50,078 nt of DNA from Prevotella sp. (GTDB taxonomy: Bacteria; Bacteroidota; Bacteroidia; Bacteroidales; Bacteroidaceae). Shown here piece by piece: positions 43,581 to 50,078 of this stretch. Below the pieces are notes generated by a model. It did no database searches. It was given only the letters and a program-made list of their open reading frames with translations, and was not told the origin of the DNA. Both the position numbers and the translations under genes were made by a program. Location: assembly GCA_017615355.1 (NCBI GenBank), contig JAGAAJ010000018.1, positions 1 to 50,078 on the forward strand, in the 5' to 3' direction. Every line of letters starts with the position of its first letter. Within the stretch, counting starts at the first letter, position 1.

Positions 43581-44728
43581 TGAGTAGAGAGGATTTGCTT
43601 GATGTCATCCGCCATTTCCAGCTGGATGGCTCGCCGCAGGAGGTAAAACCTTTGGGCAGCGGCCTCATCAACGACACCTATCTGGTGACGACGGCTGAGA
43701 CCGATGCCCCTGATTATGTGCTACAGCGCATCAACAACGCCATCTTCACCGACGTGGACCTGTTGCAACACAACATCGAGGCTGTCACCCGCCATCTGCG
43801 CCGCAAGCTCGAAGCCGAGGGTTGCCCAGACATCCGTCGCCGTGTGCTACAGTTTATGCCCACCGTTGATGATGCCGCCTCCACTGCGTCCGGCGGTTCC
43901 TCCGCCTCCACTGCGTCCGGCGGTTCACCCGCCGGAAAAACCTATTTCTTCGACGGCCAGAACTACTGGCGCATCTCCGTCTTCATCCCCGACTCGATGA
44001 CGCTGAGCGAGGTCACCCCCGCCACCTCCTATGATGCCGGGCGTGCCTTCGGCCGCTTCGAGCAGCAGCTCACCGACCTGCCCGAGACGCTGGGCGAGAC
44101 CATCCCCGATTTCCATAACATGGAGCTCCGTCTGCGCCAGTTGCGCGATGCCGTCGATGCCGATGCCGCAGGACGTGTGGCCACCGTCAAGGACGAACTG
44201 GCGCTGATAGACAAGTATGCCGACGAGATGTGTCAGGCAGAGCGCCTTTATCGCCAGGGGCTGTTGCCCAAGCGCATCTGTCACTGCGATACGAAGGTGA
44301 ATAACATGCTCTTCGACGCGAAGGACTCTACCGTGCTCTGCGTCATCGACCTCGACACCGTGATGCCCTCCTTCGTCTTTTCCGACTATGGCGACTTCCT
44401 CCGCACCGCCGCCAATACCGTTGCCGAGGACGATCCCAACCTCGACCGCATCGCCTTCCGATGGGAAATCTTCGAGGCCTTCACTCGTGGTTATCTGGAG
44501 TCGGCACGCAGCTTCCTCACGCCCGTAGAGCTGGAAAACCTGCCTTTTGCCGTTGCTCTCTTCCCCATGATGCAAGCCGTGCGCTTCCTTGCCGACTATC
44601 TCAACGGCGACGTCTACTACAAGACCACCTATCCCGACCACAACCTTGTCCGCACCCGCAACCAGCTTCGCTACTTCCAGTGCGTAAAGGCCCGTCAAGA
44701 CGATATGGTGGCGTTTATCACCGCTTAA
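43580..44728 (+). CDS. APH-family sugar kinase, N-acetylhexosamine 1-kinase-like
   Basis: This 382-residue protein of the aminoglycoside phosphotransferase fold begins with 'PLGSGLINDTYLV' (ATP-binding loop) and 'YVLQRIN' (lysine replaced in the usual VLK position by Q-R). The catalytic loop is HCDTKVNNMLFD at about residue 234, and the metal-binding 'VIDLDTVMPS' is at about 256. Members of this branch include NahK, which makes GalNAc-1-P or GlcNAc-1-P. The coupling to GH109 supports an N-acetylhexosamine substrate. A Ser/Ala/Gly-rich insert at about residues 98-120 comes from two 27-bp tandem repeats. Confidence 0.82.
   Translation: MSREDLLDVIRHFQLDGSPQEVKPLGSGLINDTYLVTTAETDAPDYVLQRINNAIFTDVDLLQHNIEAVTRHLRRKLEAEGCPDIRRRVLQFMPTVDDAASTASGGSSASTASGGSPAGKTYFFDGQNYWRISVFIPDSMTLSEVTPATSYDAGRAFGRFEQQLTDLPETLGETIPDFHNMELRLRQLRDAVDADAAGRVATVKDELALIDKYADEMCQAERLYRQGLLPKRICHCDTKVNNMLFDAKDSTVLCVIDLDTVMPSFVFSDYGDFLRTAANTVAEDDPNLDRIAFRWEIFEAFTRGYLESARSFLTPVELENLPFAVALFPMMQAVRFLADYLNGDVYYKTTYPDHNLVRTRNQLRYFQCVKARQDDMVAFITA
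43877..43935. repeat. Two 27-bp in-frame tandem repeats plus hairpin in the kinase gene
   Basis: Copies at 43877-43903 and 43904-43930 share GCCTCCACTGCGTCCGGCGG. The end forms a palindrome CCGGCGG-TTCAC-CCGCCGG (43917-43935). It encodes ASTASGGS twice. Confidence 0.75.
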
Positions 44729-44766
44729 AAAATAAAGCCTCCGAAATCGGAGGCTTTATTATTTTT
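44727..44766. terminator. Bidirectional terminator between the kinase and the TonB receptor
   Basis: AATAAAGCCTCCG-AAAT-CGGAGGCTTTATT is a perfect 13-bp stem with A/T tracts on both sides, between convergent genes. Confidence 0.9.
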
Positions 44767-44773
44767 GCAATGC

Positions 44774-47245
44774 TTAGAAATGTAACCGAAGGTCTATACC
44801 TACCTGCAGGGGATTACCGCGTTGTGCGAAGTACTTCGGGCTGTCTGCTGCAGAGCTCTGCACGGCAAATGTGTTATAGCCCGTGTCGGTGAGGTTACGA
44901 CCCCACAGCGAGAGCGTCATCATGCCAATCTTCCTGTCATTCACCCTGTCAACGAATGGAAAGGTATAGTCAGCATGGGCGCCAAGAAGGGCATAAGCCT
45001 TCTGCGAGAAGGTGTTGGCCTCATCCCACCAGGTCTTTCCCTGACCCGTGACATTGGCACCAAGGACGAACTGTCCGATATGCCAGTCGGCCATTGCATT
45101 AAACGTGTGCTGCGGCACGAAGGGCACGTAGTTATCCTTGTAGGTGTCGTATTCGTCGAACTTCGCATTGGTAAAGCCATAGCTGACACCCCAGTCGAGG
45201 GCATTGTCGAAGGCGCGTCCACGCAGGGTGGTCTCCACGCCGCAGGAGTGGCTCTTGCCAGCGTTCACCATGATGCGGCCATAGTTGCTGTTGGGCTCCA
45301 TGATGGAGAGCTGCTGGTTGCGAATCTGCATGTAGTAGAGGGCGAGGTCGAAGTGAGCCTTGCCGCCGAAGAGGTTCAGATGCGTGCCGAGTTCATAGTT
45401 CCACGACTCCTCGGGCTTGTAGCCGATGGTCTCCTCGATAATCTTGTATTCCTGTGCTGTGTGTTCAACGTCGTAGTCGCCGCGCATAGCGTCCTGCTGG
45501 TGGGCGTTGAGGTCGGTCTGAAGGATATCACTGAACATCTGGATGTTGTAGCCACCCGTGCGGTAGCCCTTCGACACCAGGGCGTAGACATTTCCATTGC
45601 CAATGTTGTAGGTGAGACCCACCTTGGGCAGCAGCTGAGTATAGCTCTTTGAAAGGTTGTCGGCCACGTGCGACGTCAGGTGATAGGTGGCCTGCCGCTG
45701 AGCCGTGCCGCCCGTTATGTTCATATAGGCCTGGGCATTATAATCAATTTCCACGTTGTCGTAGTTGAAGCGCAGACCAAGCGTCAACTTCAAGCGGTCG
45801 CTGAGTTTGACGTTGGACTCATGGAAAAGGGCGACGTTCCACTGCGGCGTGTGGAACATCTCAGGCACAGCCATCTCGGCACTCATGCTGATGCCGGCCT
45901 GCTCCACAGCGGCCTGTGCTGCTTTCAATGCGGCAGCTTCAGCGGCCTGTTGCGGCATACCTTGTGCCAGCATCTGCTGCAGCATCTGCCCGTACATGGC
46001 CTGCTGCATAGCACCCTTCATGGCGTTGGTGATGGCATTACCGATGGGGCCGGTGAGGGCTTCGCCGAAAGTGACGGGTGCATCGGTGCGCAGCCACTGG
46101 TAGGAGCCGAAGAGGCCGCTGGCGTGCTGCCAGTCTATTGTTGAGTGTTGATGGTTAAGGGTTGAGTGAGGGTTACTGCGCAACACAAACTCCTGCGTCA
46201 GGGCATTCATCTTCTGACGCTGTTCCAGGCGCAGATAATCAGGTGTCATATAGTCCTGGTCCATCATCATCCGGTCCTTCAGGTGCTGATAGCTGGTAGT
46301 CGAGGTGAATAGCAGCCTGTCCATGTCATAGCCGATGCTCAGACCCGTGTTCAGCATATTGCGCTTATAGCCGTTCATGATGGTCGTGGCGGGGTCCTGA
46401 ACATCCGTGAACGTTGTCGACAACTGCGCATACATATCATAATTGCCCTGTCCAAACTCGCCATAGCCAAAGCCGTTCTGATTCACCCATTGATAGTCTA
46501 CCGTCCAGTCGAGCTTCAGGGGCTGTGTGGGCTGCCAGATGAGACGTGCCTTGCCGCCGGCCTCCAGACTCTTGTCGTTCTTCACGTCAAAGTTCTGATT
46601 ATCAAAAAATCCCTTCAGTCCGCTGTAGAAACATGACACGGTGAAGGCCAGCTTGTCGCTGGGACGATGATAGTGGGCCACCTCCACATCGCGATAGAGG
46701 CCGCTACCCACGCTGAGCTGTACATCGGTACCCTGATAGGCCATCGGATCTTTCGAGTAGATGCGCACCAGTCCGCCCTCGGTGTTCTGTCCGTAAAGCG
46801 TTCCCTGCGGACCGCGCAGGATGTCGACGCGGTCGAGCATATAAAAGTGGTTGTTGAAGGCAGCCTTCGACATCAGGGGGATGTTGTCGTAATAGACGCC
46901 TACGGCAGGGTTGTTGATACGCGATCCGATGCCGCGCACATACATCGATGACGTGAGTCGCGAGCCATAGGCCGGCATCACAAACGAGGGGACAAACTGC
47001 GACAGCTGACTCAGGTCGCGCACGTTCAACTGCTGCAGCTGGGCATCGCCGAAGACGCTGCTGCTCACCGGCTGGAGGCGCAGGCGCACCTGTTCCTTGG
47101 GCTGTGCCACCACTACCACCTCGTCGAGGTCGACAACACGCGACGAGTCATTTACTTCTATCTCCACAGGCGTCACACCGGCCTGCGCAATATTGGCAGC
47201 CATCGCCAGAACGACGATGGCGCTGTGTTTCAAAGCTTTATTCAT
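44774..47245 (-). CDS. TonB-dependent outer membrane receptor
   Basis: This 823-residue protein has a signal peptide (MAANIAQAG). A short TonB-box-like region 'VDLDEVVVVAQP' is followed directly by the plug ('SSVFGDAQLQQLNVRDLSQLSQFVPSFV', 'YVRGIGSRINNPAVGVYYDNIP', 'VDILRGPQGTLYGQNTEGGLVRI'). A 22-stranded barrel follows, ending 'GNPLQVGIDLRLHF' with terminal Phe. It lacks the N-terminal carboxypeptidase-D-like domain of SusC proteins and has no SusD neighbour, so it resembles siderophore, heme or vitamin receptors. An Ala/Gln/Met-rich insertion lies at about residues 395-455, and a repeat-derived segment at 359-369. Confidence 0.92.
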   Translation of the reverse strand: MNKALKHSAIVVLAMAANIAQAGVTPVEIEVNDSSRVVDLDEVVVVAQPKEQVRLRLQPVSSSVFGDAQLQQLNVRDLSQLSQFVPSFVMPAYGSRLTSSMYVRGIGSRINNPAVGVYYDNIPLMSKAAFNNHFYMLDRVDILRGPQGTLYGQNTEGGLVRIYSKDPMAYQGTDVQLSVGSGLYRDVEVAHYHRPSDKLAFTVSCFYSGLKGFFDNQNFDVKNDKSLEAGGKARLIWQPTQPLKLDWTVDYQWVNQNGFGYGEFGQGNYDMYAQLSTTFTDVQDPATTIMNGYKRNMLNTGLSIGYDMDRLLFTSTTSYQHLKDRMMMDQDYMTPDYLRLEQRQKMNALTQEFVLRSNPHSTLNHQHSTIDWQHASGLFGSYQWLRTDAPVTFGEALTGPIGNAITNAMKGAMQQAMYGQMLQQMLAQGMPQQAAEAAALKAAQAAVEQAGISMSAEMAVPEMFHTPQWNVALFHESNVKLSDRLKLTLGLRFNYDNVEIDYNAQAYMNITGGTAQRQATYHLTSHVADNLSKSYTQLLPKVGLTYNIGNGNVYALVSKGYRTGGYNIQMFSDILQTDLNAHQQDAMRGDYDVEHTAQEYKIIEETIGYKPEESWNYELGTHLNLFGGKAHFDLALYYMQIRNQQLSIMEPNSNYGRIMVNAGKSHSCGVETTLRGRAFDNALDWGVSYGFTNAKFDEYDTYKDNYVPFVPQHTFNAMADWHIGQFVLGANVTGQGKTWWDEANTFSQKAYALLGAHADYTFPFVDRVNDRKIGMMTLSLWGRNLTDTGYNTFAVQSSAADSPKYFAQRGNPLQVGIDLRLHF
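46139..46171. repeat. Low-complexity insertion in the TonB receptor gene
   Basis: On the minus strand CTCAACCCTTAACCATCAAC and CACTCAACA encode HSTLNHQHSTID at about residues 359-369. The word pattern is that of intergenic low-complexity spacers. Confidence 0.5.
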
Positions 47246-47293
47246 TTTTATAAATTTCGTTCTTTCAGTTTAGTCCGTGTCGGTAGTCCTATC

Positions 47294-48361
47294 TCAGGAT
47301 GCGCCCGAAAACTGTTTGATGCGCTGCTCCTCCGAGAGCTTACATATTAATAATGTGTCGTCGTTCTCGGCCACGATATAGCCATCGAGACCCTGAATCA
47401 CAACCTTCTTCTCCTGCGTGGTATGCACGATGCAGCCACGACTCTCGAAGAGCGAGATGTTCTCGCCGATGAGGGCGTTGCCGTAGAGGTCGCGCTTCGA
47501 CTGTGTGAGCAGCGAGCCCCATGTGCCCAGGTCGCTCCAGCCGAAGTCGGCAGGACAGACAAAGATCTCCTCCGCCTTCTCCATGATGGCATAGTCCACC
47601 GAGATGTTCTCGCATTTGGGGAACTGCGCGTTGATGACCAGCTGCTCCTCAGGCGTGCCATAGACGGGCAGCAGCGCCTCGAATATCTTCGCCATGCGCG
47701 GCTGGTAGACGCGGAAGGCATTGACGATTGTCGACACATTCCAAATGAAGATGCCGGCGTTCCAGAAATAGTTGTTCTTCTTGATATACTGCTCGGCCGT
47801 CTGCAGGTCGGGTTTCTCGCGGAACGAGTCGACGCGGAAGATGCCCTTGTTGCGCAGCGACGGCGACGACAGGTCGCCCTGTATATAGCCGTAGCCCGTC
47901 TCAGGCCGTGTGGGCTTCATGCCGAGGGTGACGATGGCATCGCTGTCGGCAGTAAAGGCCATGCACTCGCTGACCACACGCTGAAACTCCTGCACGTTGG
48001 TCACGATATGGTCGCTGGGCGTGACGACGATGTTCGCCTTCGGGTCTCTCGACTTGATGCGCCAGCTGACATAGGCGATGCAGGGTGCCGTGTTCCTGCG
48101 GCAGGGCTCGCAGAGGATGTTGCCTCGCGGCATGTCGGGCAGCTGCTCGCTGACGATGTCGGCATACTTCTCGTTGGTCACCACCCACACGTTCTCGGCA
48201 GGCACCAACTGGCCGAAACGCTCTACGGTGAGCTGCAGCAGGGTCTTGCCCGTGCCCAGCACGTCGATGAACTGCTTCGGGCGTTCCTCCGTGCTCATAG
48301 GCCAGAAGCGGCTTCCTACGCCGCCGGCCATGATGACAAGATGATTATTCTTTCTTCCCAT
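47294..48361 (-). CDS. manC: Mannose-1-phosphate guanylyltransferase
   Basis: This 355-residue protein has the nucleotidyltransferase domain only, without the C-terminal isomerase half of bifunctional ManC. The signature 'IMAGGVGSRFWPMSTEERPKQF' region is complete, followed by 'NILCEPCRRNTAPCIAY' and 'VVTPSDHIV', 'FREKPD', 'WNAGIFIW' and 'GWSDLGTW'. It makes GDP-mannose from mannose-1-phosphate and GTP for polysaccharide or glycoprotein synthesis. It lies 33 bp downstream of the Lrp-family gene and 48 bp upstream of the TonB receptor on the same strand. Confidence 0.94.
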   Translation of the reverse strand: MGRKNNHLVIMAGGVGSRFWPMSTEERPKQFIDVLGTGKTLLQLTVERFGQLVPAENVWVVTNEKYADIVSEQLPDMPRGNILCEPCRRNTAPCIAYVSWRIKSRDPKANIVVTPSDHIVTNVQEFQRVVSECMAFTADSDAIVTLGMKPTRPETGYGYIQGDLSSPSLRNKGIFRVDSFREKPDLQTAEQYIKKNNYFWNAGIFIWNVSTIVNAFRVYQPRMAKIFEALLPVYGTPEEQLVINAQFPKCENISVDYAIMEKAEEIFVCPADFGWSDLGTWGSLLTQSKRDLYGNALIGENISLFESRGCIVHTTQEKKVVIQGLDGYIVAENDDTLLICKLSEEQRIKQFSGAS

Positions 48362-48394
48362 ATGATTACTGTTTAGCCCATTGCAGGCCCATGT

Positions 48395-48868
48395 CTAATC
48401 CTCGCCCGGGAATTTGGTGACGGGCAAAGAGCGAGAGATAGCCGTGTGGAACGAGATGATCGTCCGCGAGCGGGCTCCTAAGGGCTGCAACTTGTCGTGA
48501 ATGATTTCAAGCAAATGGTAGTTGTTATGCGCAAAGAGCTTGATGAACAGGTCGTAGTCGCCAGTGGTATAGTGGCACTCCACCACCTCGGGCATCTTCT
48601 TCAACTGTTCCACCACCTCGTCGAAGGTCTCAGGATTCTTCAGGTTCAGGCCGATGAAGGCACATGTCTCGTAGCCTATCTTCTCAGGGTCGATGATAAA
48701 CTGCGAGCCCTTCAGCACGCCCATGCTGGTGAGCTTCTGGATGCGCTGGTGGATGGCGGCACCGCTGACGTTGCATGTGCGGGCCACTTCGAGGAACGGC
48801 ACACGAGCGTCCTCGGAAATCATTTTCAGGATTTGCTTGTCTAACCTGTCAAGTTTCTGGTTTGCCAT
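48395..48868 (-). CDS. Lrp/AsnC family transcriptional regulator
   Basis: This 157-residue protein has an N-terminal AsnC-type HTH ('LDRLDKQILKMISEDARVPFLEVARTCNVSGAAIHQRIQKL', in part) and a C-terminal RAM ligand-binding domain ('CAFIGLNLKNPETFDEVVEQLKKMPEVVECHYTTGDYDLFIKL', in part). It is full-length for the family. It usually responds to an amino acid and binds DNA as an octamer. No neighbour suggests the effector. No consensus promoter was found in the low-complexity gap upstream. Confidence 0.93.
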   Translation of the reverse strand: MANQKLDRLDKQILKMISEDARVPFLEVARTCNVSGAAIHQRIQKLTSMGVLKGSQFIIDPEKIGYETCAFIGLNLKNPETFDEVVEQLKKMPEVVECHYTTGDYDLFIKLFAHNNYHLLEIIHDKLQPLGARSRTIISFHTAISRSLPVTKFPGED

Positions 48869-48902
48869 AATCTTTGATATTTATTGGTTTGCGTTTCTTT
48901 GT

Positions 48903-48968
48903 CGTTTTCGTCTTCGTTTTCGTCTTCGTTTTCGTTAACGTTATCGTTATCGTCATCGTCTTTCGTTA
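48903..48968. repeat. CGTTTTCGTCTTCGTTAACG low-complexity tract
   Basis: Runs of CGTTTTCGTCTTC, CGTTAACG and CGTTATCG lie between the Lrp gene and exbD and extend into the 3' end of exbD. Related sequence lies at 49203-49243 (inside exbD), 50056-50078 and 26970-27009. Confidence 0.6.
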
Positions 48969-49465
48969 TCGTTCCTCTCCGTTGCCGAGTAGTTGATGCG
49001 CAGGGCATAGTTCTGCTGCAGCGTCTGTTTGATGTCGCTGATCAGTCCCATCGGCACATCGCGGTCGGCCTTGATGCTCACCGTCATGCGCCCCTGGTCC
49101 TCGCTGTTCATCTGGCTGCGCTCACTTTCGATAAAAGCCTTGATGTCGTCGAGTGTCGCGATGTCGTTGTTCAGCTGGATAAAGAACTCGTCGTCTCCAA
49201 CGTTTTCGTTAAGGTTATCGTTAACGTTATCGTTAAGGTTCATCCTTCTCCCCACATAGATATGCACCACGCTGGCCTTGTGTCCCAGCTTTTGTATCTC
49301 CGTACCCTGCGGCACCTCATAGTGCACCTTCAGGTCGACGTCTCTCATGTGCGTCACAATCATAAAGAAGAACAGCACGGTAAAGATCAGGTCGGGCAGC
49401 GACGATGTGTTCAGCATCGGCACGTCCCTGTCCTCATTGTTCCTTGCAAAGTATCTGTTCCTCAT
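48953..49465 (-). CDS. exbD: ExbD/TolR family biopolymer transport protein 2
   Basis: The protein is 170 residues from the ATG at 49465, 7 bp after the previous gene's stop; a GTG at 49483 is the alternative. A short N-terminus (RNNEDRDVPMLNTSSLPDLIFTVLFFFMIVT, in part) carries the conserved Asp in the single membrane helix. The periplasmic domain ends 'DRDVPMGLISDIKQTLQQNYALRINY'. With ExbB it would couple proton flow to TonB. Residues around 76-92 are an Asn/Asp-rich insertion (NLNDNVNDNLNENV) encoded by the CGTTAACG repeat. Confidence 0.88.
   Translation of the reverse strand: MRNRYFARNNEDRDVPMLNTSSLPDLIFTVLFFFMIVTHMRDVDLKVHYEVPQGTEIQKLGHKASVVHIYVGRRMNLNDNVNDNLNENVGDDEFFIQLNNDIATLDDIKAFIESERSQMNSEDQGRMTVSIKADRDVPMGLISDIKQTLQQNYALRINYSATERNDNERR
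49203..49243. repeat. CGTTAACG-family repeat inside exbD
   Basis: GTTTTCGTTAAGGTTATCG, GTTAACGTTATCG and GTTAAGG words encode a run of alternating Asn/Asp with Leu/Val. It is in frame and matches the neighbouring intergenic tracts in composition. Confidence 0.65.
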
Positions 49466-49472
49466 ATTCTTC

Positions 49473-50051
49473 TCACCTCTCACCTCTTACCTCTGAAATC
49501 CTCTTCGGATACACCATCGCCACAGCATCGCGTTCCTCCTGCGAGCAAAGGGCATAGGCGTGGCCGAAGCGGCTGCGGGCCAACCGGTCGCGCAGGTTGT
49601 TGTAGCCGCGGGCAATGGCGTTCTGCATCTCGAAGTAGGCATTATACGTAGTCTCGCGGTCGGCCTCGATGGTGATGATATGGCGGTCGCTTACGCGGCA
49701 TCTACCTATCAGGTGCACCTCGCGCTCACTCTTCTCAGGCAGGTCGGCGGCGTCGCTCACGTTGGCCACGAAGTCCTCCACCCTTTTGGTCAGCTCATCG
49801 TTGCCGATGGTCTCGCCGTTGCACGTCAGCACATCGTCGGCATCCAGCCGCAGCTCCAGCACATTGCGTTTCTTCACCTCCTGCTCCTGCTGCTCCGTGG
49901 TGTCCTCGGGCGGCGGCAACTGACTCGTCAGGCCCTTGTCGGTGTCCATCGAAGAAGTCACAAGGAAGAAGATCAGCAGCATAAACGAGATGTCAGCTGT
50001 TGATGTCGTGTTGAGTTGCGGCACTTCCCTATTCCTTCTTCTTCTAAACAT
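49473..50051 (-). CDS. exbD: ExbD/TolR family biopolymer transport protein 1
   Basis: This 192-residue protein has the standard ExbD N-terminus (MFRRRRNREVPQLNTTSTADISF) and a membrane helix with the conserved Asp (STADISFMLLIFFLVTSSM). The periplasmic domain is longer than usual, with a Glu/Gln-rich linker (EDTTEQQEQE). The C-terminus (PKRISEVRGER) is partly encoded by a CTCACCTC-type tract. Tandem ExbD genes downstream of exbB are usual in Bacteroidetes; exbB probably lies beyond the right edge. The start follows a CGTTAACG-type spacer at 50056-50078. Confidence 0.9.
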   Translation of the reverse strand: MFRRRRNREVPQLNTTSTADISFMLLIFFLVTSSMDTDKGLTSQLPPPEDTTEQQEQEVKKRNVLELRLDADDVLTCNGETIGNDELTKRVEDFVANVSDAADLPEKSEREVHLIGRCRVSDRHIITIEADRETTYNAYFEMQNAIARGYNNLRDRLARSRFGHAYALCSQEERDAVAMVYPKRISEVRGER

Positions 50052-50078
50052 TTCTTTTCGTTTTCGTTAACGTCAACG

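Overview
The window looks like a chromosomal segment of a member of the Bacteroidales, most likely a Prevotella/Segatella-type organism. The reasons are promoters of the Bacteroidetes form TTTG-N19-21-TAnnTTTG in front of many genes, a BspA-like leucine-rich repeat lipoprotein, large secreted proteins that end in a 'WYTIDGKKL...GLYI.NG.KVVIK' type tail, a SecA of about 1125 residues with a SEC-C zinc tail, a cysteine-free L31, a single fused ResB/CcsA-type cytochrome c assembly protein and an ExbD pair. Most genes are ordinary housekeeping and envelope genes. The species assignment is inference.

Layout. 1-3.3 kb is the only part that looks accessory: the first codons of a tyrosine recombinase, a four-HTH DNA-binding protein preceded by 10-bp-phased repeats, a BspA-like lipoprotein and a MntA/HepT (type VII) toxin-antitoxin pair with a nested palindrome upstream. 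3.4-9.5 kb holds a Nudix hydrolase, a DMT exporter translationally coupled to a GHL10/DUF187 family protein, and an overlapping pair of lipoproteins (OmpA-like/TPR, and a TlpA-like protein that has lost its CxxC). 9.6-18 kb is mostly on the minus strand: gpx-trxB, a secreted nuclease, rpmE2, a Crp-family regulator, lepA, the plus-strand ccsA-type gene, and inositol-3-phosphate synthase.

18-26.2 kb is the most unusual region. Two tandem operons each encode a very large secreted fibronectin/jelly-roll adhesin followed 15-16 bp later by a 58-62 residue microprotein, and each ends in a nearly identical terminator. Both promoters, and that of the neighbouring inositol-phosphate synthase gene, carry the same upstream box (CAATTG ... 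GAGACA on the plus strand) at an almost constant 61-62 bp from the -7 element. Between the two operons lies a 181-bp segment bounded by perfect 22-bp inverted repeats, and next to it a 21-bp tandem repeat.

26.2-35.7 kb carries nth, a PpiD-like chaperone, a CorC/HlyC-type protein, lptC, an outer membrane protein, a DUF4105 protein and a degenerate alkaline phosphatase relative. 35.7-44.7 kb carries secA, cstA, a small beta-barrel protein, nadC, and a GH109 family glycosidase coupled to an N-acetylhexosamine kinase-like gene. 44.8-50 kb, on the minus strand, carries a TonB-dependent receptor, mannose-1-phosphate guanylyltransferase, an Lrp/AsnC regulator and two ExbD proteins; the rest of that cluster probably lies beyond the right edge.

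A second theme is that short low-complexity sequences which lie between genes here (CTCACCTC, ATTCTTC, CGTTAACG families) also occur in frame inside coding regions (ccsA-type gene, lptC, exbD), and comparable in-frame insertions occur in the TonB receptor and the sugar kinase. I saw no rRNA, tRNA, CRISPR array or intact insertion sequence.
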